Source: Gemella bergeri ATCC 700627 (lineage in GTDB: Bacteria > Bacillota > Bacilli > Staphylococcales > Gemellaceae). From it: 41,194 nucleotides of DNA. The first letter of the stretch is position 1, and the number at the start of each line of letters is the position of its first letter. Location of the stretch: positions 1-41,194 of the forward strand of contig NZ_KI271820.1 in assembly GCF_000469465.1 (NCBI RefSeq). The letters are read 5' to 3'. Positions 17,607 to 29,373 of this stretch are shown here, piece after piece. A program made the translations under genes and the position numbers. The notes beneath the pieces are model-generated. The model saw only the letters and a program-made list of their open reading frames with translations, was not told the DNA's origin and did not search any database.

Positions 17607-18221
17607 TTACAAATCATTTCTCCATTTAAGAAGTTTTTCTACATCTCCTTTTTTTATATAACCGCTATTAAGGGCTTCTTCTATTAAATAATTATAATCT
17701 GTCAGCGTGTGGTACACCACATTATCTTTAGCAAATGCTTCTTTTGCTTTTAATAAATCATAACTAAATATTGCTACAACTCCCAAAACTACTGCCCCTG
17801 CTTCTTCCAGAGCTTTTACTACCTTTAACGATGACAATCCTGTTGAAATTAAATCTTCGATAACAACAACCTTTTGTCCGGCTACTAAATGTCCTTCTAT
17901 CTGATTGGTCTTACCGTGTTTTTTCTTTGAATCTCTCACATAAACCATAGGTAAATCCAGTATCTCACTCACCCATGCAGCATGTGGAATACCTGCTGTA
18001 GCTGTACCTGCTACTACTTCTACATCTGAGAAAAATTTTTCAATCAATTTTGACAATCCGTTAGCTATTTCTCTTCTTGTTGTTGGATATGACATTGTTA
18101 TTCTATTATCACAATATATAGGAGATTTAATTCCTGACGTCCACGTAAAATAATCGTTGGGTCTTAATGTTACCGCTCCGATATCCAGTAAATGCTTTGC
18201 TATTTGGTTTTCTGTATTCAT
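17607..18221 (-). CDS. pyrE: Orotate phosphoribosyltransferase
   Basis: A 204-residue type I phosphoribosyltransferase joining orotate and PRPP to give orotidine 5'-phosphate. The PRPP-binding motif is [15 protein letters not shown] (118-132); the flexible catalytic loop [13 protein letters not shown] (99-111) and the N-terminal [16 protein letters not shown] (25-40) are typical of PyrE. Last gene of the pyr operon, 13 bases after pyrF, with ribosome binding site AAGGAG. No clear terminator was found after it. Confidence 0.97.
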   Translation of the reverse strand: MNTENQIAKHLLDIGAVTLRPNDYFTWTSGIKSPIYCDNRITMSYPTTRREIANGLSKLIEKFFSDVEVVAGTATAGIPHAAWVSEILDLPMVYVRDSKKKHGKTNQIEGHLVAGQKVVVIEDLISTGLSSLKVVKALEEAGAVVLGVVAIFSYDLLKAKEAFAKDNVVYHTLTDYNYLIEEALNSGYIKKGDVEKLLKWRNDL

Positions 18222-18234
18222 AGTTTACTCCTTT

Positions 18235-18942
18235 TTACTCATTATTATTTGCAAATTGCTCTTTAATAAATTTATATATTTTTTGGGGATTACTCACTTT
18301 AGTTATTGAACGACCGACTACAATATAGTTACTGCCTTTTTCGTTTGCTATTCGAGGTGTAGCTACACGTTTTTGATCTTCCGTTCTATCGTTTTTCAAT
18401 CTTATCCCCGGAGTTATTTTTAAAAAATTTTCTCCACACTCTTCATTAATCAACCCAACTTCCCATACTGATGATACAACTCCGTCAAGCCCCGCTTTTT
18501 TTGTCAAACGTGCATAATTTCTCACATTTTCTTCTAATGACACAGACACAAGTTGCTCTTTTTTCATATTTTCTTCCGACGTTGATGTAAGTTGAGTAAT
18601 AGCTATTACTTTTGTATTTTTCCCACCGCCATCTATCATACCTTGTTTAGCAGCTTTTAACATTTCAAATCCACCTGCCGCATGTACAGTCAATATATCT
18701 ACATTAAATTTAGCTAACCCTTTTGTTGCACCATAGACTGTGTTGGGTATATCATGAAGTTTTAAATCTAAAAATATTTTATGCCCTAAATTTTTTATTT
18801 TTTCTATTATTATCGGTCCATTTTGTAAATATAATTCCATACCAATTTTTACGAATAGTTTTTCTTCTCCAAACTTTTCTAAAAATTCCAGTGTCTCTTC
18901 TACTGTCGGAAAATCTAAAGCTATAATAACATCTTTTTGCAT
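18235..18942 (-). CDS. pyrF: Orotidine 5'-phosphate decarboxylase
   Basis: A 235-residue TIM-barrel decarboxylase that forms UMP. The catalytic Asp-Lys-x-x-Asp array is in IFLDLKLHDIPNTV (57-70): Asp59, Lys61 and Asp64, with Lys32 in FVKIG. The phosphate-binding end is seen at RIANEKGSNYIVVGRSIT. Length and motifs are those of the Bacillus-type group 1 enzyme. It precedes pyrE by 13 bases and follows pyrD by 55. Confidence 0.97.
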   Translation of the reverse strand: MQKDVIIALDFPTVEETLEFLEKFGEEKLFVKIGMELYLQNGPIIIEKIKNLGHKIFLDLKLHDIPNTVYGATKGLAKFNVDILTVHAAGGFEMLKAAKQGMIDGGGKNTKVIAITQLTSTSEENMKKEQLVSVSLEENVRNYARLTKKAGLDGVVSSVWEVGLINEECGENFLKITPGIRLKNDRTEDQKRVATPRIANEKGSNYIVVGRSITKVSNPQKIYKFIKEQFANNNE

Positions 18943-18997
18943 TACATATTTCTCCTTTTGTTATACTTAATAATAATTTATTAACAGACAACAATCT

Positions 18998-19921
<924 letters not shown>

Positions 19922-19925
19922 TCAC

Positions 19926-20690
19926 CTATACCGCTATCTCATCCGCTTTATACACTGGACCGTCATAGCATACTCGGGATACCATACCGTCTATTTTATT
20001 ACAAACACAGGCGTAACACGCTCCCACACCACATGCCATTCTCTCTTCCAATGAAATATAACCTATATGCTCACTGTCCATATTTTTTAATGCCTTTAAC
20101 ATTGCTAAAGGACCACAGCTGTAATATTTATCATACTGAATATTGTATTTTTTTATTATATCGGTAACGAATCCTTTTTCACCATATGTTCCATCTGCCG
20201 TTGCGACGTAAGTAGTTCCTAATTTTTCAAATTTGTCTTTGTAAAAAACATCTTTTTTATTATTAAAACCTAAAACATGAATAGTGTTTACCCCTTTTTC
20301 ATTGAATTTTTTTGCCAGTTCGTATAATGGTGGAACACCTATTCCACCTCCTACTAAAAGTGCTGTTTCTCCTTTAATTAAAGTAGTAATGTCATATCCC
20401 TTACCTAACGGACCTAGGACATCAACCATGTCCCCTACATTAAGTTTTGAAATACACTTTGTCCCCTCTCCATTTACCCGATATACTATAACAAAAGTTT
20501 GTTCTTCTTTATTTATTTCACAAATTGATATTGGGCGACGTAATAAAAACTCTCTTCCTTTACCAACTTTTATATTTACAAACTGCCCTGCTGTGTCCAT
20601 CTCATTTACTATACTTCCTTCTAAGGTTAACTTATATATTTTATCTGCTATTTTCTTATTTTCTACTACTTTAACTAATTGTACTTGCAT
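19926..20690 (-). CDS. pyrK: Dihydroorotate dehydrogenase B, electron transfer subunit
   Basis: A 254-residue FAD and 2Fe-2S protein. The FAD-binding motif is FLLRRPISIC (48-57), the NAD(H)-binding domain starts LLVGGGIGVPPLYELAKK (111-128), and the C-terminal cluster ligands are Cys220, Cys225, Cys228 and Cys241, with the CX4CX2CX12C spacing of PyrK. It passes electrons from the PyrD FMN to NAD+. It lies between carB (14 bases) and pyrD, as in Bacillus subtilis. Confidence 0.97.
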   Translation of the reverse strand: MQVQLVKVVENKKIADKIYKLTLEGSIVNEMDTAGQFVNIKVGKGREFLLRRPISICEINKEEQTFVIVYRVNGEGTKCISKLNVGDMVDVLGPLGKGYDITTLIKGETALLVGGGIGVPPLYELAKKFNEKGVNTIHVLGFNNKKDVFYKDKFEKLGTTYVATADGTYGEKGFVTDIIKKYNIQYDKYYSCGPLAMLKALKNMDSEHIGYISLEERMACGVGACYACVCNKIDGMVSRVCYDGPVYKADEIAV

Positions 20691-20704
20691 TAAAATCCTC
20701 CTAC

Positions 20705-23700
20705 TTATGATGGTAATATACTAAATGAAATTGATTCAAGAACTTTTAATAAAGCATTCGCCGTATCAAGTGACGTCATACATACAATCTCTTGTTCACT
20801 CGCTACCCGACGAATTTTAAAGCCGTCTTTTGTTACATCTTTATCTTTTGATGTTGTATTAATAACTATATCAACATCTCCATTATATATTGCATCTAAC
20901 ACACTGTATTCACTTTGATTAATTTTTCCGACAGCTGTTACTCTCAAATCATGTTGTTGTAAAAATTTTGCCGTCCCTTCTGTTGCTAATAAGTTGTATC
21001 CTAAAGCTGAGAAACGTTTTGCAAGCATCAGTGCTTCTTCTTTATCATCATCGCTTATTGTAAATAATATATTACCTTGGTCGCTAACTCTAATTCCTGC
21101 AGCTACCAACCCTTTATATAATGATTTTTCCAAAGTTGTATCACTACCTAATACTTCACCTGTTGATTTCATCTCCGGACCAAGGGTAGTATCTACGTCT
21201 TTTAATTTTTGAAAACTAAATACCGGTACTTTTGTATAAAAATTATTGCTTTCAGGTAATAATCCTGTTTCATACCCTTGTGATTTTAATGTTTTTCCTA
21301 TTATCGTACCAGCTGCAAGTTTCGCCATAGGTACGCCTGTAATTTTGCTTAAAAATGGTACTGTACGTGAACTACGAGGATTTACTTCAAGAACAAATAC
21401 TTCTCCTTTGCTTATTACATATTGGATATTTAACAATCCTACTATGTTTAAACCTTTCGCTAATTTTATTGTATATTCTATCAATTTCTCTTTTTCAAAA
21501 TATGACAGTGTTTGTGGTGGATATACCGAAATCGAATCACCTGAATGTACACCCGCACGTTCAATATGTTCCATTATTCCCGGTATTACAACAGTTTCCC
21601 CGTCACTAATTGCATCAACTTCTATTTCACGCCCTACTAGGTAACGATCCGTTAACACCGGATGTTCCGGCGTTAATTTAACCGCTGTTTTCATATAACG
21701 GCGTAATTCTGATTCTTCATAAACTATTTCCATAGCACGACCACCTAATACGTACGATGGTCTTACTAATACCGGATATCCTATTTCTTTTGCATTTTTA
21801 AGTGCCGTTTCAACATCAAATGCTGTTTTTCCTAACGGTTGTGGAATAGCTAACTTATGAAGTAAGGCTTCAAACTTATCTCGATCTTCCGCATTATCTA
21901 TTTCCTCAAGTGCCGTACCTAAAATGTTCACCCCATGTTTTTCTAATTTATCCGCTAAATTAATTGCCGTTTGACCACCAAATTGTACTACCACTCCCAG
22001 CGGTTTCTCGTGATTAATAATTGCCATTACATCTTCTTCAGTTAGCGGTTCAAAATAAAGTTTATCTGAAATGGTAAAATCCGTTGATACGGTTTCCGGA
22101 TTATTATTAATAATAATAGCTTCATATCCCGCTTCTTTTATCGCCATTACAGCATGCACCGTCGCATAGTCAAACTCAACACCTTGTCCTATTCTTATTG
22201 GACCGGAACCGAGAACTATAATTTTTTCTTTATCACTGACGATTGACTCCTGTTCCTGCTCATAACTTGAATAAAAATACGGTGTTTCTGATACAAATTC
22301 CGCTGCACATGTATCAACCATTTTAAACACCGGAATAATATTATTTTTTTGACGTAATTTATATATATCACTTTCTGTCATATTCCAACGATGTGCAATT
22401 ACTCTATCGGAAAATCCATATTTTTTAGCATATTCTAATAACGCTAAGTTACCGATATTTTCTTTTAATTCATGCTCAATATCAATTATATTTTTCATTT
22501 TTTCCAAGAAAAATATATCAATTTTGGTAATTTCATGTATATCTTGGGTACTTTGCCCACGACGTAATGCCTCACCAATAAAAAATAATCGCTCATCACC
22601 TGCTTGTCTTACTTTTTCTAATATTTCTTCTAATGTAAAATCTCCACCATTCGGTAACCCTAAGTGGTGAACTCCATATTCTAATGAGCGTATTGCTTTT
22701 AATAAACTTTCTTCATACGTTCTTCCTATTGCCATAACCTCACCGGTTGCTTTCATCTGTGTTCCAAGTTTTCTATCAGCATTTTCGAATTTATCAAACG
22801 GAAAACGTGGTATTTTACTTACAACATAATCAAGCGTTGGCTCAAAGCAAGCATACGAATTTTTAGTTACAGGGTTAATAATTTCATCTAATGTTAATCC
22901 AACGGCTATTTTTGCGGCTATTTTTGCTATCGGATAACCGGTCGCCTTTGAGGCAAGTGCTGATGAACGCGATACCCGAGGATTTACCTCTATAATATAG
23001 TATTCAAATGATTTTGGATCTAATGCCAGTTGCACATTACACCCACCCTCAATTTTTAAAGCTCTAATAATTTTCAATGATACATCACGTAACATATGAT
23101 ATTCTCTATCTGTTAATGTTTGTGACGGTGCTACCACTACAGAATCTCCGGTATGAATACCAACCGGATCTATATTTTCCATATTACAAACTACAATTGC
23201 CGTATCATTACTATCACGCATCACTTCATATTCTATTTCTTTAAATCCTGCAATTGATTTTTCCAACAAACACTGTGTAACCGGTGAATAATGTAATCCG
23301 CTACTTACAATTTCATTTAAATCATTTTCATTATAACAAATTCCACCTCCGGTACCACCCATGGTAAATGCCGGACGAACAATAACAGGAAACCCTATTT
23401 TCTCAACAAAAATATATGCCTCATCTAACGTTGTGACAATTTCCGACTCCGGTACGGGCTCGTCTAATTTATTCATTAAATCTCTAAATAACTCCCTATC
23501 TTCCGCTCGTTCTATTGAACTTAATTTCGTACCTAATAACTCTACTCCATAGCGTTCTAATATGCCGCTCTTATGTAATTCAACAGCAAGATTTAACCCC
23601 ACTTGTCCTCCTAATGTCGGTAGTAGAGCATCAGGACGCTCTTTACGAATTATTTTACTGACAAACTCTAACGTTAATGGTTCCATATACACTTTATCTG

Positions 23701-23881
23701 CAATTTCTTTATCTGTCATAATCGTTGCAGGATTCGAGTTTACTAAAATAACTTCATATCCTTCTTCTTTTAGTGAAAGGCAAGCTTGAGTCCCCGCATA
23801 ATCAAATTCTGCTGCTTGTCCAATAATAATTGGTCCTGACCCGATTACTAATATTGTTTTAATATCTTTACGTTTTGGCAT
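20705..23881 (-). CDS. carB: Carbamoyl phosphate synthase, large subunit
   Basis: A 1058-residue subunit that makes carbamoyl phosphate from bicarbonate, ammonia and two ATP. It has the tandem layout of the family: two ATP-grasp halves (about 1-400 and 550-935), each opening with a GSGPI-IGQ motif ([21 protein letters not shown] near residue 10 and [21 protein letters not shown] near 550), an oligomerisation segment between them, and a C-terminal MGS-like allosteric domain (about 935-1058) where UMP and PRPP act in relatives. The start is the ATG at 23881, preceded by AAGGAG; a frame extending to 23944 overlaps carA and has no binding site. Confidence 0.97.
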   Translation of the reverse strand: MPKRKDIKTILVIGSGPIIIGQAAEFDYAGTQACLSLKEEGYEVILVNSNPATIMTDKEIADKVYMEPLTLEFVSKIIRKERPDALLPTLGGQVGLNLAVELHKSGILERYGVELLGTKLSSIERAEDRELFRDLMNKLDEPVPESEIVTTLDEAYIFVEKIGFPVIVRPAFTMGGTGGGICYNENDLNEIVSSGLHYSPVTQCLLEKSIAGFKEIEYEVMRDSNDTAIVVCNMENIDPVGIHTGDSVVVAPSQTLTDREYHMLRDVSLKIIRALKIEGGCNVQLALDPKSFEYYIIEVNPRVSRSSALASKATGYPIAKIAAKIAVGLTLDEIINPVTKNSYACFEPTLDYVVSKIPRFPFDKFENADRKLGTQMKATGEVMAIGRTYEESLLKAIRSLEYGVHHLGLPNGGDFTLEEILEKVRQAGDERLFFIGEALRRGQSTQDIHEITKIDIFFLEKMKNIIDIEHELKENIGNLALLEYAKKYGFSDRVIAHRWNMTESDIYKLRQKNNIIPVFKMVDTCAAEFVSETPYFYSSYEQEQESIVSDKEKIIVLGSGPIRIGQGVEFDYATVHAVMAIKEAGYEAIIINNNPETVSTDFTISDKLYFEPLTEEDVMAIINHEKPLGVVVQFGGQTAINLADKLEKHGVNILGTALEEIDNAEDRDKFEALLHKLAIPQPLGKTAFDVETALKNAKEIGYPVLVRPSYVLGGRAMEIVYEESELRRYMKTAVKLTPEHPVLTDRYLVGREIEVDAISDGETVVIPGIMEHIERAGVHSGDSISVYPPQTLSYFEKEKLIEYTIKLAKGLNIVGLLNIQYVISKGEVFVLEVNPRSSRTVPFLSKITGVPMAKLAAGTIIGKTLKSQGYETGLLPESNNFYTKVPVFSFQKLKDVDTTLGPEMKSTGEVLGSDTTLEKSLYKGLVAAGIRVSDQGNILFTISDDDKEEALMLAKRFSALGYNLLATEGTAKFLQQHDLRVTAVGKINQSEYSVLDAIYNGDVDIVINTTSKDKDVTKDGFKIRRVASEQEIVCMTSLDTANALLKVLESISFSILPS

Positions 23882-23915
23882 TATTGTCGTTCTCCTTGTA
23901 TCATCTTTTCTCTTG

Positions 23916-25010
23916 CTATTTCTTTTTAATCGCTTTATATTCACTCATATTTTCTATAAATTGATCAAATAGATAGTTTGGATCATGTGGCCCCGGTGAT
24001 GCCTCCGGGTGATATTGTACCGAGAATACCGGATAATATCTATGTCTTACACCTTCACAAGTTTTATCATTAACTGACAGATGCGTTAATTCCAAGTCGG
24101 TATTCTCCAAAGATTTTATATCAACACTATATCCATGATTTTGCGATGTTATATCAACTTTTCCGGTTAGTAAATTTTTTACTGGGTGATTAGCTCCACG
24201 ATGACCAAATTTTAATTTATAAGTTTTTGCACCGCCCGCAAGAGAGATTAACTGATGTCCCATACATATTCCAAATATCGGTAATTTATCCATTATCTCG
24301 TTTATCATTGCGATTGTTTCCGGTACGTCTTCAGGATCTCCCGGTCCATTACTCAACATAACTCCATCCGGATTTAAGTGTAGCAGTTCTTTAGCTGTGA
24401 TATTATACGGTACAACTACAATATCACACCCACGTGCATTTAATTCGCGTAAAATCCCTGATTTCATACCTAAATCAACTAAGACTACTCTATATCCTTT
24501 CCCAGACGATTGATAAGCACGTTGGATTGATACTTGAGAAATTTGATCCGTTGGAAGATTTGAAATTTGTAATTTTTTAAGCACTTTATCACTATCTGCA
24601 CGAAGATCGGTAATTACACCCTTTATTGTTCCATGTTCCCTTATTTTTCTCGTTAAACTACGAGTATCAATCCCTGAAATTCCCGGAATTTTCAAATCTT
24701 TTAATACATCATGAAGAGTATACTCTGTTCTAAAATTTGATGGTTTTTTACAAACTTCTCTTACTATTAACCCTTTAATACTTGGTGTTATTGTTTCAAA
24801 ATCATCTCTGTTAATTCCGTAATTTCCTATTAAAGGGTAGGTAAATGTTACTATTTGTCCATTATATGAGGGATCTGACAATGTTTCTTGGTATCCTGTC
24901 ATTCCGGTGTTAAAGACGACTTCTCCTATTGTTTCTACATCGGCACCAAAGCCGTAACCTTTATATACCGTACCGTCTTCCAAAATTAACTGCTTATTAT
25001 AACTATACAT
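23916..25010 (-). CDS. carA: Carbamoyl phosphate synthase, small (glutaminase) subunit
   Basis: A 364-residue subunit that hydrolyses glutamine and passes ammonia to CarB. The N-terminal small-subunit domain (to about 150) is followed by a class I amidotransferase domain with Cys249 ([10 protein letters not shown]) and His334/Glu336 ([11 protein letters not shown]). The start is taken at the ATG at 25010, preceded by GAGAG; an ATG six codons upstream has no ribosome binding site. The 152-base gap before it, after pyrC, is the largest inside the operon after the pyrR-pyrB leader; a weak promoter-like pair (TTGTAC, 17 bases, TAAGAT) lies there. Confidence 0.96.
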   Translation of the reverse strand: MYSYNKQLILEDGTVYKGYGFGADVETIGEVVFNTGMTGYQETLSDPSYNGQIVTFTYPLIGNYGINRDDFETITPSIKGLIVREVCKKPSNFRTEYTLHDVLKDLKIPGISGIDTRSLTRKIREHGTIKGVITDLRADSDKVLKKLQISNLPTDQISQVSIQRAYQSSGKGYRVVLVDLGMKSGILRELNARGCDIVVVPYNITAKELLHLNPDGVMLSNGPGDPEDVPETIAMINEIMDKLPIFGICMGHQLISLAGGAKTYKLKFGHRGANHPVKNLLTGKVDITSQNHGYSVDIKSLENTDLELTHLSVNDKTCEGVRHRYYPVFSVQYHPEASPGPHDPNYLFDQFIENMSEYKAIKKK

Positions 25011-25162
25011 AACTTTTCTCTCTTTCATTAATTTTTTTGCAAAATTTATTTCAACATTTAATAATGATAAAGTATCTTACCTAACTCATATATGGCGTAC
25101 AAATACCATATCTTAATTTAAAAATTTCCCTGTATATTGTCATTTCTATTATATTTTCACCA

Positions 25163-26452
25163 TTATAAATATTTTATATCAAACACTTCTTCATCTTTAT
25201 ATGCTATTTTGCCTTCACTTAATGTTAATACAGGTATCCCATAAATCTCTTCATCTACATAAGGGGTATTGCGTCCTTTTGATAAAAAATTATCCGGATT
25301 AATTGTTAAACTTTTTTCTAAATCAATTACTACCAAATCAGCATACCCATTTTCTTCCAATGTACCGAAAGGTAAGTCGAAAATATCTGCAACACGCTTT
25401 GTCATAACTTCTACTAAAAAATCCAATGAGAAAATTCCTGTTTTTACAAATTTTGTATATAGCTGACTAAATGCTGTTTCACTGCCGACAATACCAAATG
25501 CTGCTTTTTGCATTGGTAACTCTTTTTCATAAGTTGCATGTGGTGCATGATCTGTTGCTATTATATCAATAGTACCATCTAACAGCCCGGCTATTAACGC
25601 TTTTCTGTCCTCACGTGAACGTAATGGTGGATTCATCTTCCACATACCGTTATTATCCGGAATATCCATTTCATCACTAATCAAATGATGCGGGCATACT
25701 TCGCACGTTACTTTTATACCGTCTTTTTTCGCCTCTTTTACTATTCTCACAGATTCTTTTGTTGATACGTGACACACGTGATAGTGACAACCGCTCGCTT
25801 CTGCCAACAATACATCACGAGCTATTTGAACTGATTCACATATTGACGGTATCCCCGGCAAACCAAGTTCACGACTACGACGACCACAGTGCATACAACC
25901 TCCTCGTATTAACGAATTATCTTCGCAATGTGCTACGATTGCCTTCCCTAATTTAGCTGCTACTTTCATCGATTCATACATCATATTTGCATTCTGTACC
26001 CCACGACCATCATCACTGAATGCAAAAACATATTTTGCCAACTCTTTAAATTCTGCATATTCCCTACCTTGCTCTCCCTTAGTTATTGCACCGTAAGGAA
26101 TAGCACGAATAACTGAATCTCTTTCAATAATATCTAATTGCAATTTTAAATTTTCGTAATTATCCGGCACAGGATTCAAATTAGGCATTGGCATAACCGT
26201 TGTAAAACCACCACGAGCCGCTGCACGAGAAGCATGATAAATATTTTCTTTATATTCAAAGCCCGGTTCTCTCCAATGTACATGAACATCTATAAATCCG
26301 GGGGAAACAAATTTTCCTGCTAAATCAAGCACCCTGTCCACCTTTTCCTCAATGTTTTCAGCTATCTTTAAGATTTTCTTACCGTCAACTAAAATATCTT
26401 TTTTCACCAATATTCCATTTTCTAATATTTGACCATTTTTTAGTAGTAACAT
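25163..26452 (-). CDS. pyrC: Dihydroorotase (class I)
   Basis: A 429-residue amidohydrolase that closes carbamoyl aspartate to dihydroorotate. The metal ligands begin at His57 and His59 (PGFIDVHVHWREPGFEYKE, 51-69), continue with AHCEDNS and HVSTKESV, and end with IATDHAPH. Length and motifs are those of the Bacillus/class I enzyme, not the shorter E. coli type. It starts 16 bases after pyrB. Confidence 0.96.
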   Translation of the reverse strand: MLLLKNGQILENGILVKKDILVDGKKILKIAENIEEKVDRVLDLAGKFVSPGFIDVHVHWREPGFEYKENIYHASRAAARGGFTTVMPMPNLNPVPDNYENLKLQLDIIERDSVIRAIPYGAITKGEQGREYAEFKELAKYVFAFSDDGRGVQNANMMYESMKVAAKLGKAIVAHCEDNSLIRGGCMHCGRRSRELGLPGIPSICESVQIARDVLLAEASGCHYHVCHVSTKESVRIVKEAKKDGIKVTCEVCPHHLISDEMDIPDNNGMWKMNPPLRSREDRKALIAGLLDGTIDIIATDHAPHATYEKELPMQKAAFGIVGSETAFSQLYTKFVKTGIFSLDFLVEVMTKRVADIFDLPFGTLEENGYADLVVIDLEKSLTINPDNFLSKGRNTPYVDEEIYGIPVLTLSEGKIAYKDEEVFDIKYL

Positions 26453-26468
26453 ACTGTACTCCTTTTTA

Positions 26469-27350
26469 TTATAAATTATTATCTTTAATTATTTTTTCTA
26501 TCATTGCCTGACGCATAAACATACCATTTTTCATCTGTTCAAAAATAACTGATTTTGAGGATTCAACTAACTCATCAGCAATCTCCATACCACGGTTCAC
26601 CGGTGCCGGATGCATAACAATTGCCGTATCTTTCAGGTATTTATACCGCTCAAGAGTTAGACCGTAATTTTTGTGATATTCCTCTTTTGTTAAACTCATA
26701 TGTTCACTATGTCTTTCGTGCTGTACACGTAATAGCATACAAATATCCACTTTTTCAATTATTTCATCAAAATCTACGACTTTCCCAAGTGATTCATCTT
26801 TAAAACACTCCGGACAAACAAAACTAACCTTTGCACCAAGGCGTGTCAACATATTATAATTACTACGTGCAACACGAGAATTTTTAATATCTCCGACAAT
26901 AACAATATTTAAATCATTAAATTTACCAAATCTTTCGTATATAGTCATTAAATCGAGTAAACACTGACTTGGATGTTCACCACTCCCATCTCCTGCATTA
27001 AGTATCGGTATATTTAAACTTCTTAGTTCTTTATAATATTTCTCTTGGTTATGTCTTATCACCAACATATTACAACCTATCATCTCAAGAGTTTTACATG
27101 TATCATAGAAAGTTTCGCCTTTATTAACTGATGATGTCGCTATATCAAAATTAATAACATTAAGTCTATGTTTATGCTCAGCTACTTCAAAACTATGTTT
27201 TGTTCTTGTTGAATTTTCAAAAAATAAATTTGCAACATATAAATCTTCACGCGGTGTTACTTTTTTACCTCTTTTCAATTCTAATGCACGTTTAACAAGA
27301 GAATATACCTCCTCATTTGTTAAATCTAACATTGATACTATATTTTTCAT
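26469..27350 (-). CDS. pyrB: Aspartate carbamoyltransferase, catalytic
   Basis: A 293-residue catalytic chain that joins carbamoyl phosphate and aspartate. The carbamoyl-phosphate site is FFENSTRTKHSFEVAEHK (43-60); HPSQCLLDLMTIYERFG and the C-terminal HPAPVNRG are also present. No pyrI regulatory chain is encoded nearby, as usual in Bacilli. The start is the ATG at 27350 with GGAGG five bases upstream; the frame runs open to 27455 but through the attenuator. Expression depends on the PyrR-controlled leader at 27379-27506. Confidence 0.97.
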   Translation of the reverse strand: MKNIVSMLDLTNEEVYSLVKRALELKRGKKVTPREDLYVANLFFENSTRTKHSFEVAEHKHRLNVINFDIATSSVNKGETFYDTCKTLEMIGCNMLVIRHNQEKYYKELRSLNIPILNAGDGSGEHPSQCLLDLMTIYERFGKFNDLNIVIVGDIKNSRVARSNYNMLTRLGAKVSFVCPECFKDESLGKVVDFDEIIEKVDICMLLRVQHERHSEHMSLTKEEYHKNYGLTLERYKYLKDTAIVMHPAPVNRGMEIADELVESSKSVIFEQMKNGMFMRQAMIEKIIKDNNL

Positions 27351-27378
27351 TACTACCTCCAGTTTAATGTTTATGAAT

Positions 27379-27506
27379 AAAATACCTTGAAGTACAGGCT
27401 TCAAGGTATTTTGGTTATAATATTTCTTAATTTTATAAATATATATTTCTATCAATAAAAAATATATATTCTTACCAATCCCTTGCTAGCCTCTCCGGAC
27501 TATCTT
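27379..27506 (-). promoter_or_regulatory. PyrR attenuator between pyrR and pyrB
   Basis: On the - strand AGTCCGGAGAGGCT (27488-27501) matches the PyrR-binding anti-antiterminator loop exactly, followed by GCAAGG. Downstream a 14-base-pair terminator stem (27379-27392 with 27399-27412, AATACCTTGAAG and complement) ends in a T-rich run before pyrB. PyrR with UMP bound should favour the terminator. Confidence 0.92.
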
Positions 27507-27521
27507 AAAAAGATTTTTTAT

Positions 27522-28046
27522 CTATATTAGTAATATTTCTTCACTGTTGTCCACTTCATTTAAAAGCACTTTAACATTTTCTTTTTTTGAAGTTGGAATA
27601 TTTTTTCCGATATAATCTGCACGTATCGGTAATTCTCTATGCCCACGATCTACTAATATCGCAAGTCTTATCGCTTGCGGTCGACTAACGTCCATAATTG
27701 CATCAATCGCTGCACGAACTGTTCGTCCGGTATACAATACATCATCAACTATAATTACAGTTTTTTTATTCAAATTCATTTTAAACTTAGGCGTCTTTAT
27801 TTCCGGATCTTGTGATTGTTTTTCCAAATCGTCACGATAAAATTTAATGTCCAATACCTCTACCGGAACATTGAAGTTTTCTATTATCTTAATTTTTTCT
27901 TTTAAACGTTTAGCCAAATAGACACCACGTGTTTTTATGCCGACAAGAACAACATCATTGATATCGTTACGCTCTAAAATTTCGTTTGCTATACGCGTTA
28001 TCATCCGTGCTATCATCGTTTCGTCAAATAGTACCCTCTTTTTCAT
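27522..28046 (-). CDS. pyrR: PyrR, RNA-binding regulator of the pyr operon
   Basis: A 174-residue protein with a phosphoribosyltransferase fold. The PRPP-type motif is [18 protein letters not shown] (98-115), with [12 protein letters not shown] (37-48) and the C-terminal [20 protein letters not shown]. PyrR binds the leader RNA of the pyr operon when UMP is high and causes termination; many also have uracil phosphoribosyltransferase activity. Two PyrR-binding leaders flank this gene (28067-28165 upstream and 27379-27506 downstream), so it controls itself and the rest of the operon. Confidence 0.97.
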   Translation of the reverse strand: MKKRVLFDETMIARMITRIANEILERNDINDVVLVGIKTRGVYLAKRLKEKIKIIENFNVPVEVLDIKFYRDDLEKQSQDPEIKTPKFKMNLNKKTVIIVDDVLYTGRTVRAAIDAIMDVSRPQAIRLAILVDRGHRELPIRADYIGKNIPTSKKENVKVLLNEVDNSEEILLI

Positions 28047-28066
28047 CTCTCACCTCATAAAAAATA

Positions 28067-28165
28067 TCCTACTCGTATGAGCAGGACAACAATATACTAT
28101 ACACCTAGATTAATTAAATGTGGTTATTTTAATCACGTATCTTTGCTGACCTCTCCGGATCACAT
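28067..28165 (-). promoter_or_regulatory. PyrR attenuator upstream of pyrR
   Basis: On the - strand GATCCGGAGAGGTC (28148-28161) followed by AGCAAAG is the PyrR-binding loop. A terminator follows: TCCTGCTC (28079-28086) pairs with GAGTAGGA (28067-28074) around a short loop, then TATTTTTTA. The same loop core (TCCGGAGAGG) occurs in the pyrR-pyrB leader. Confidence 0.9.
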
Positions 28166-28191
28166 TAAAGATTGTTATTCAAATTATCGTT

Positions 28192-28220
28192 AGTATATAC
28201 CATAATATTCTTATTGTCAA
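28192..28220 (-). promoter_or_regulatory. Promoter of the pyr operon
   Basis: On the - strand a perfect TTGACA (28215-28220), a 17-base spacer and TATACT (28192-28197), about 30 bases before the first PyrR-binding loop. Confidence 0.88.
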
Positions 28221-28275
28221 ATAATATGGTGAGCAAAAATAATCTTCCTATTCATCTATAATAATAATTTAAAAT

Positions 28276-29373
28276 TTATACTTTAATTATTTTTACTATA
28301 TCTTCACAGATTTTTTCCGTTGCATTTGTCAGATAATTTTGCGCCATATTATTTTTTATTTCGATTAACTGTTGTTTATTTTCCAATAATTCACTTATTA
28401 TATCGACTAGTTTTCTATTTTTATCTGCTATTTTTGCCATATTATTTTTTTCAAAATATAAGGCATTCTCTTTTTCTTGTCCCGGAACAGGTTTTAATAA
28501 AACTAGTGGAATATTACTGGCTAAACTTTCTGTAATAGTTACGCCTCCAGCTTTCGTCACAATTATTGTTGATACTTGCATCCACTCTCTCATATTAGTA
28601 GTGTATCCTAAAACTTTAACATGAGAGTTTTCTTTATATAATCTTTGCAATAAATTTTTCAATTTTATATTTTTTCCGCAGATTATCACCAACTGTACAT
28701 TTTTATTTCTCATCAGTATAGCATTTACTATTTTATTAAAATTTTTTAATACTCCAAATGCTCCTGCCACCAAAAGTAAGGTTTCTTTCTTAATATCTAA
28801 ATTGTTTTTAGCTAACCATTGTTTTTGGGATATTTGTATATCAAATTTTTCTGAAATCGGTAACCCCAAAACCTTTATATTTTTTCCCTCTACACCTGCT
28901 TCTGTAAACTGTATTTTTGTATTTTCGCATGGAACAAAATATTTTAAGGCATCTTCAGTCAACCAACTTTTGTGAAAATGATAATCTGTCACTACATTAA
29001 CTACAGGTATTTTTCTATTTTTTAAAAGTGTTAATGCCGGCGTTGGAAATGTTGATACTATTATATCAGGTTTGAATTTCTCTATTTTACTGTATAAATA
29101 ATGGTAACTGAAATATCTATAGACAGATGTTTGTTTATTATTTTTACCCATGTAGTACAAGTAGCCATAAACATCTTTAAAATATGAAAAACTATATAAA
29201 TATAATTTTCTCAATACTGAAGTTAAGCATGGATGAGCTTGTAAAAACAGATCACATTCATCTACTATAACCCTATCTTTATATTTTTTTTCAAACATTT
29301 CTTTTAAATTGCCTGAGACTTGTAAATGACCATTACCGAAAGAACCCGTAATTAATAATATTCTTTTTTTCAT
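28276..29373 (-). CDS. Diacylglycerol glycosyltransferase-like (MGDG synthase family, GT28)
   Basis: A 365-residue glycosyltransferase of the family that holds plant MGDG synthases and bacterial UgtP/YpfP. The N-terminal acceptor domain opens KRILLITGSFGNGHLQVSGNLKEMF (with the GxGH motif) and has VNVVTDYHFHKSW; the C-terminal nucleotide-sugar domain carries VTKAGGVTITESLASNIPLVLLKPVPGQEKENA, typical for UDP-sugar binding. It should add glucose or galactose to diacylglycerol at the inner face of the membrane, giving glycolipid and possibly the lipoteichoic acid anchor. Its start overlaps the stop of the upstream phosphatase gene by one base. Confidence 0.82.
   Translation of the reverse strand: MKKRILLITGSFGNGHLQVSGNLKEMFEKKYKDRVIVDECDLFLQAHPCLTSVLRKLYLYSFSYFKDVYGYLYYMGKNNKQTSVYRYFSYHYLYSKIEKFKPDIIVSTFPTPALTLLKNRKIPVVNVVTDYHFHKSWLTEDALKYFVPCENTKIQFTEAGVEGKNIKVLGLPISEKFDIQISQKQWLAKNNLDIKKETLLLVAGAFGVLKNFNKIVNAILMRNKNVQLVIICGKNIKLKNLLQRLYKENSHVKVLGYTTNMREWMQVSTIIVTKAGGVTITESLASNIPLVLLKPVPGQEKENALYFEKNNMAKIADKNRKLVDIISELLENKQQLIEIKNNMAQNYLTNATEKICEDIVKIIKV

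Noticed and set aside
20284-20724. 146-codon + strand frame opposite pyrK
   Set aside because: Antisense to a well-conserved gene with all cofactor motifs; no start signal.
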